NCBI GenBank assembly: GCA_024277255.1
Contig: JAJRVQ010000138.1
Coordinates: 18,101-82,100, forward strand
Origin: Acidobacteriota bacterium
GTDB lineage: Bacteria; Acidobacteriota; Thermoanaerobaculia; Multivoradales; SZUA-115
Reading direction: 5' to 3'
Length of the DNA stretch: 64,000 nucleotides
Shown: positions 63,555 to 64,000 of the stretch, in pieces
Layout: each line of letters begins with the position of its first letter
Position numbering within the stretch: the stretch's first letter is position 1
Made by a program: the position numbers and the translations under genes
The notes under the pieces: model-generated
Told to the model about the DNA's origin: nothing
Database searches by the model: none
Seen by the model: the letters and a program-made list of their open reading frames with translations, nothing else

Positions 63555-64000
63555 CCCACCTCGCCCAAGACCCCAGCCCCGAAGACCAAGATTCGCAACC
63601 CTCTCAGCCCCAAAGATTTGCTTCCTCCGCATGGCTCTGGAGAACAGGGAGGGAATTCCGCCTCAATGAGCCTCTTTCGACCACGCCTTCATGTGATGGA
63701 AGAACAGCGCCTTGAAGAGGCGGGCCGTCGGAGTCGGGTCACCGAGCATCGCCGCCCGTGCGGCCGCGGCATAGGCAGCTTGGGCCGGCCGTGGACGCAG
63801 GCGGACGAAGGGTGCGAGGCGATAGCGCATGGCGATGAAGTTGGCCCATAAGCGGGCGGTGTGCCTATTCCGACGAATCCGACCGCTCAATCCGATGGAA
63901 TCCGGCCACGGGTCGGAGCGCAGCGACGCGGGTGCTTTCCTCAGTTGAAGGTGTCCGCTTTGACGGTGGTTCGAGGCCTCCTTTCTTCTTGTGCAGTGTA
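63555..64000. other. Terminal region of 446 bases with no confident gene
   Basis: No gene is called here. A 75-codon minus-strand frame (63663-63890) starts at a TTG without ribosome binding site and its Arg/Ala-rich composition looks like a random GC-rich frame or a gene remnant. The last 100 bases (GTGTCCGCTTTGACGGTGG near 63950) could belong to an element that continues past the window, but this cannot be shown. Confidence 0.4.

Noticed and set aside
63663..63890. A 75-codon minus-strand frame as a gene
   Set aside because: TTG start without ribosome binding site, Arg/Ala-rich composition and no recognised motif; it could be a remnant but cannot be supported.

Overview
The window is GC-rich bacterial DNA, about 65% GC by eye, with tightly packed genes on both strands and many 4-base ATGA overlaps. 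Gene content (two TPR-CHAT lipoproteins each beside a sigma/anti-sigma pair, a caspase-fold protein, DUF4388, DUF547, a DsbD_N-fused DUF255 protein, many Gram-negative type lipoproteins and a full RND pump) suggests a Gram-negative such as an Acidobacteriota of the Thermoanaerobaculia type. That placement is inference from gene families only. No rRNA, tRNA, CRISPR array or intact transposase was recognised.

Layout. 0-4.3 kb: partial membrane phosphodiesterase, polyprenyl synthetase, STAS antagonist, RsbW-like kinase and CPBP protease, all minus. 4.5-10.8 kb: glutaryl-CoA dehydrogenase, GlpX, dCTP deaminase, DUF4388 protein, 3-methyladenine glycosylase (minus), DUF547 lipoprotein, GlmU-like beta-helix protein. 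10.8-15.7 kb: SpoIIE phosphatase, CNT nucleoside transporter, HflC and HflK (minus). 16-23.7 kb: caspase-fold protein facing an ECF sigma / anti-sigma / TPR-CHAT / small disordered protein unit. 23.9-26.1 kb: a glyceryl-ACP cassette like FkbH-FkbJ-FkbK. 26.6-35 kb: TlpA-like lipoprotein, membrane proteins, PBP1B, ABC-F ATPase, TPR protein. 35-39 kb: a class V-like lanthipeptide unit: Cys-rich candidate substrate, phosphotransferase-type kinase, HopA1-LanC fusion. 39.1 kb: PIN-domain remnant. 39.3-45.2 kb: RND efflux operon with a promoter and palindromic operator. 45.2-51.1 kb: second TPR-CHAT locus, followed by two small proteins sharing the motif TDPPVSPP, with a divergent sigma/anti-sigma pair. 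51.2-55 kb: metH behind a promoter, a SAM riboswitch-like aptamer and a terminator. 55.0-55.3 kb: MITE-like inverted repeat and tandem repeats. 55.6-61.3 kb: STAS-like/HATPase pair, DUF255 protein, secreted protein, MOSC, hemerythrin. 61.5-63.6 kb: lower-GC accessory genes including a HigBA toxin-antitoxin pair.

How they fit together. The two CHAT loci look like stress- or envelope-responsive modules: a sigma factor held by a membrane anti-sigma, a surface or periplasmic TPR-CHAT protease, and small proteins that could be its substrates; the caspase-fold gene sits beside one of them. The lanthipeptide unit has its own substrate-kinase-lyase/cyclase order on one transcript but no exporter or protease. 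Several partner-switching parts (STAS, HATPase kinases, SpoIIE phosphatase) are scattered without an obvious target sigma factor.
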